Shown: in pieces, positions 5,665 to 7,319 of the stretch
How positions within the stretch are numbered: position 1 is the first letter of the stretch
Layout of the letters: every line of letters begins with the position of its first letter
Source of the DNA: Thermofilaceae archaeon
GTDB taxonomy: Archaea; Thermoproteota; Thermoprotei; Thermofilales; B69-G16
Length of the DNA stretch: 7,319 bases
Assembly: GCA_027017165.1 (NCBI GenBank)
Contig: JALURF010000204.1
Location: 1-7,319 of the forward strand
Direction of reading: 5' to 3'
Notes under the pieces: model-generated
Told to the model about the DNA's origin: nothing
Databases searched by the model: none
The model's input: the letters and a program-made list of their open reading frames with translations, nothing else
Made by a program: the position numbers and the translations under genes

Positions 5665-6825
5665 ATGCGGTATAGATTATATACCGAGTGTATACATGGA
5701 CATGAATTCTATGATTCCAAACTTGGAGTTTTCAAAGTACCGGTTTATCTTACGGCTATGTTCGAGCAACCTGGGGAAACTTTAAAAAGCGATAGAGGCG
5801 TGGATTTAAAGTATTCGAGAGAAGAAAATCCGACTACGAGAGCTTTAGAGAAGATCCTCGCGAAGCTCGAAGAATCTGAAGATTCCCTGGCTTTCAACAG
5901 CGGTATGGCCGCGATCTCGGCCGTCTTTATGGAGTTTCTAAGAAAAGATGTAAGCGTGGTTGTTCCCATGGAAGCTTATAGCACTACTATACAGCTGGCC
6001 GAGCTCTTTTCTAAATTTGGCGTTAAAGTTGTTAAAGCTTGGCCAAGTACGGAAAAGATCATCGAATCCGTCAGGCGGGATACCAGGCTCGTTTTTATTG
6101 AAACTATATCGAATCCGATGTTAAGGGTTGTTGATGTAGCCGAAATAGCTAAGTTCTGTAGAGATTCGGGAATAGTGCTTGTGGTTGATAATACCTTTGC
6201 TACGCCGTTGGCTTTTAAACCGTTAAAAATCGGCGCTGATCTTTCTCTGCACAGCGCGACTAAGTATCTCGCGGGGCATAACGATGTAGTGGCTGGTGTA
6301 GTTTGTGGAGGCAGGAAATTAATAGTTGACAGATTGTGGGATTGGAGGCGGAGGCTCGGCGGTATTCTCCAACCTTTAGAGGCTTTTCTAGTCATTAGAG
6401 GTTTAAAAACTTTTACTCTCAGATTTCACAGACAGTGTGAGTCGGCGCTTGAAATAGCAGAATTTCTCGTAGATCATCCTAAGGTAGAAGAGGTGAGATA
6501 TCCCGGTTTAAAAAGCGATGAATCTTACAGAGTAGCTAGTAGATTGTTCGAAGAACCGCTCTACGGGGGAGTTGTCACGTTTAAAGTTAGAGGGGGTAGA
6601 GAGGCCACGCTAAGAGTTTTAAAGAAGGTTAAGTTGATTAAGCCTTCTCCAAGTCTCGGCGGCGTGGAAAGCTTGCTCACGTATCCCGTTATAAGCGCTG
6701 CCAAGCAGATACCGCCAGAAGAGAGAAAACTCCTAGGCATTACTGAGAATACCTTAAGGCTCTCTGTAGGGCTTGAAGATGTCGAGGATTTGAAAGAAGA
6801 TCTTGATAAAGCGCTGGGTGGTTGA
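5665..6825 (+). CDS. Cys/Met metabolism PLP enzyme (cystathionine gamma-synthase/lyase family)
   Basis: A 386-residue cytoplasmic enzyme of the transsulfuration family, fold type I, using pyridoxal phosphate. K200 in SATKYLAGH is the expected Schiff-base lysine. D175 in DNTFATP contacts the PLP ring nitrogen, and Y105 in PMEAYSTT should stack on the ring. Y50 and R52 in YSREENPT and NSGMAA (78-83) bind the phosphate region, and R365 in LRLSVGLE the substrate carboxylate. Length is typical. Cystathionine gamma-synthase, gamma-lyase, methionine gamma-lyase and O-acylhomoserine sulfhydrylase cannot be separated by eye. Homoserine kinase starts one base after its stop, so a synthase using an activated homoserine, possibly O-phosphohomoserine, is my favoured inference. 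It probably has its own leaderless promoter and an operator-like palindrome upstream. Confidence 0.92.
   Translation: MRYRLYTECIHGHEFYDSKLGVFKVPVYLTAMFEQPGETLKSDRGVDLKYSREENPTTRALEKILAKLEESEDSLAFNSGMAAISAVFMEFLRKDVSVVVPMEAYSTTIQLAELFSKFGVKVVKAWPSTEKIIESVRRDTRLVFIETISNPMLRVVDVAEIAKFCRDSGIVLVVDNTFATPLAFKPLKIGADLSLHSATKYLAGHNDVVAGVVCGGRKLIVDRLWDWRRRLGGILQPLEAFLVIRGLKTFTLRFHRQCESALEIAEFLVDHPKVEEVRYPGLKSDESYRVASRLFEEPLYGGVVTFKVRGGREATLRVLKKVKLIKPSPSLGGVESLLTYPVISAAKQIPPEERKLLGITENTLRLSVGLEDVEDLKEDLDKALGG
6817..6822 (+). promoter_or_regulatory. Ribosome binding site for homoserine kinase
   Basis: GGTGGT within the last codons of the PLP enzyme gene lies four bases before the ATG at 6827. It supports translation from that ATG and coupling of the two genes, rather than upstream TTG or GTG codons in the same frame. 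Confidence 0.5.
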
Positions 6826-6826
6826 A

Positions 6827-7131
6827 ATGAGGGGGTACGCTAGGGCATATTGTAGTTCGGCTAATCTCGGCTCGGGATTCGATGTAGTAGCCGTGGCTCT
6901 AGATGCGTTTTATGATGAAGTGTGGATTGAAGTTGAAGAAGCATCTGAAACTAGTGTGGAAATAGTGGATGTTAAAGGACCATATGCGGGAGAGGTTTCC
7001 CGTAGAGAGAATACGGTGATTGAAGCTCTCGAGTATTTCCTAAGAAGGAGAGGAGTTAATGCTAAGGTTTATGTAGAGTTATGGAAAGGCGTGCCCGTTG
7101 GTAAAGGCGTTGGGAGCAGTGGGGCTTCAGC
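6827..7131 (+). CDS. thrB: Homoserine kinase, N-terminal third only (broken at a chimeric join)
   Basis: GHMP-family kinase that phosphorylates L-homoserine with ATP to O-phosphohomoserine, the precursor of threonine. The N-terminus shows SSANLGSGFD (10-19), diagnostic of archaeal and bacterial ThrB. The GHMP ATP-binding loop follows as VPVGKGVGSSGASA (89-102). The family is about 300 residues long, but only about 102 are present. The sequence then changes abruptly into an unrelated GC-rich coding sequence in another frame. Reading on in the same frame adds about 16 meaningless residues to a stop at 7178-7180, which are not part of the real protein. It begins one base after the PLP enzyme stop, so the two form an operon. 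By hand count, GC over 6831-7130 is about 47%, and six of seven arginine codons before the join are AGA/AGG. Confidence 0.9.
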
Positions 7132-7319
7132 GGGATGGTCGTCTCCGACTGGGGAGCCACTAAGCACACATCCGGGATAGTCGGGCTCGTAAAGGCCGGA
7201 CTCGACATCGAGATGGGCCACAGGGACAAGTACCAGGTCGACGAGATGGTCACCCTGCGTGAGGCCGGCGAGTTCCCCGAGGAAGAATTCGAGGACAACG
7301 TGCGTCGGATCCTGCGGGC
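7132..7319 (+). CDS. Glycoside hydrolase family 3 (beta-glucosidase-like) fragment, foreign sequence
   Basis: This frame is open to the window edge and encodes 62 residues beginning GMVVSDWGAT. VSDW is the GH3 motif whose Asp (residue 6 here) is the catalytic nucleophile. GLDIEMG (23-29) is the conserved segment that follows, and EAGEFPEEEFEDNVRRILR (44-62) matches the end of the GH3 barrel domain. Such enzymes hydrolyse beta-linked glucosides or xylosides. Both ends are missing: there is no start codon context, and the sequence runs off the window. GC is 118 of 188 bases (63%), about 84% of third positions are G or C, and four of five arginine codons are CGN, all unlike the preceding genes. 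It most likely comes from another genome. Family confidence is high; the source organism is unknown. Confidence 0.82.

Noticed and set aside
5591..5785. 64-codon plus-strand frame before and into the PLP enzyme gene
   Set aside because: Most of it overlaps the PLP gene in another frame, and the rest crosses the palindrome and promoter region; there is no ribosome binding site or family motif.
5976..6395. 139-codon open frame on the minus strand
   Set aside because: It lies entirely antisense to the well-supported PLP enzyme gene, has no family signature and is a codon-bias shadow.
7062..7298. 78-codon minus-strand frame across the chimeric join
   Set aside because: It spans two unrelated sequences, is antisense to thrB and the GH3 fragment, and resembles no known protein.
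7132..7319. Genuine horizontal transfer of a GH3 gene into thrB
   Set aside because: Both genes are truncated exactly at the join, with no mobile element or target duplication visible; an artefactual join explains this more simply, although reads are needed to decide.
1..7319. tRNA, rRNA or CRISPR array
   Set aside because: I looked through the gaps on both strands and found no cloverleaf-like segment, rRNA signature or regularly spaced repeats.

Overview
The window looks like a fragment of a moderately AT-rich archaeal chromosome, with an unrelated GC-rich sequence joined to its right-hand end. The archaeal assignment rests on several signals. There are TATA-box-like elements about 25-35 bases before several starts. 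Two starts carry GGTGAT/GGTGG-type ribosome binding sites. Leaders are very short or absent, AGA/AGG is the preferred arginine codon, and the gene families (V4R, MEDS, HHE, GHMP homoserine kinase) fit. I cannot name the lineage; a thermophilic or anaerobic archaeon is an impression, not a result.

Layout. Positions 1-338 hold no gene I can support. A small hemerythrin-like HHE protein (minus, 339-758) and a GNAT acetyltransferase (plus, 889-1497) diverge from a 130-base promoter region. Three minus-strand genes follow, each with its own TATA-like element: an ACT-V4R protein (1530-2324), a MEDS/DcmR-type sensor (2404-3018) and a second, more degenerate ACT-like-V4R protein (3095-3826). V4R and MEDS are both predicted small-molecule, possibly hydrocarbon-derivative, sensing domains. 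None of the three proteins has a recognisable DNA-binding or enzymatic output domain, so this trio is the best candidate for an undescribed sensory module.

A 234-base divergent intergenic region with several inverted repeats leads to metG (4061-5575), a single-zinc-knuckle methionyl-tRNA synthetase of the type best known from bacteria such as Thermus. After an 89-base gap with an AT-rich palindrome comes a PLP-dependent Cys/Met-metabolism enzyme (5665-6825, cystathionine gamma-synthase/lyase family). It is tightly coupled, one base apart, to homoserine kinase (thrB, from 6827). Together these genes suggest synthesis of methionine precursors and charging of methionine to tRNA, perhaps with O-phosphohomoserine as the activated intermediate.

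The homoserine kinase breaks off within its ATP-binding motif at about 7131. From 7132 to the end the sequence encodes, in another frame, a piece of a glycoside hydrolase family 3 beta-glucosidase, with about 63% GC and mostly CGN arginine codons. I read this as a chimeric join (assembly or amplification artefact) rather than a real gene arrangement.
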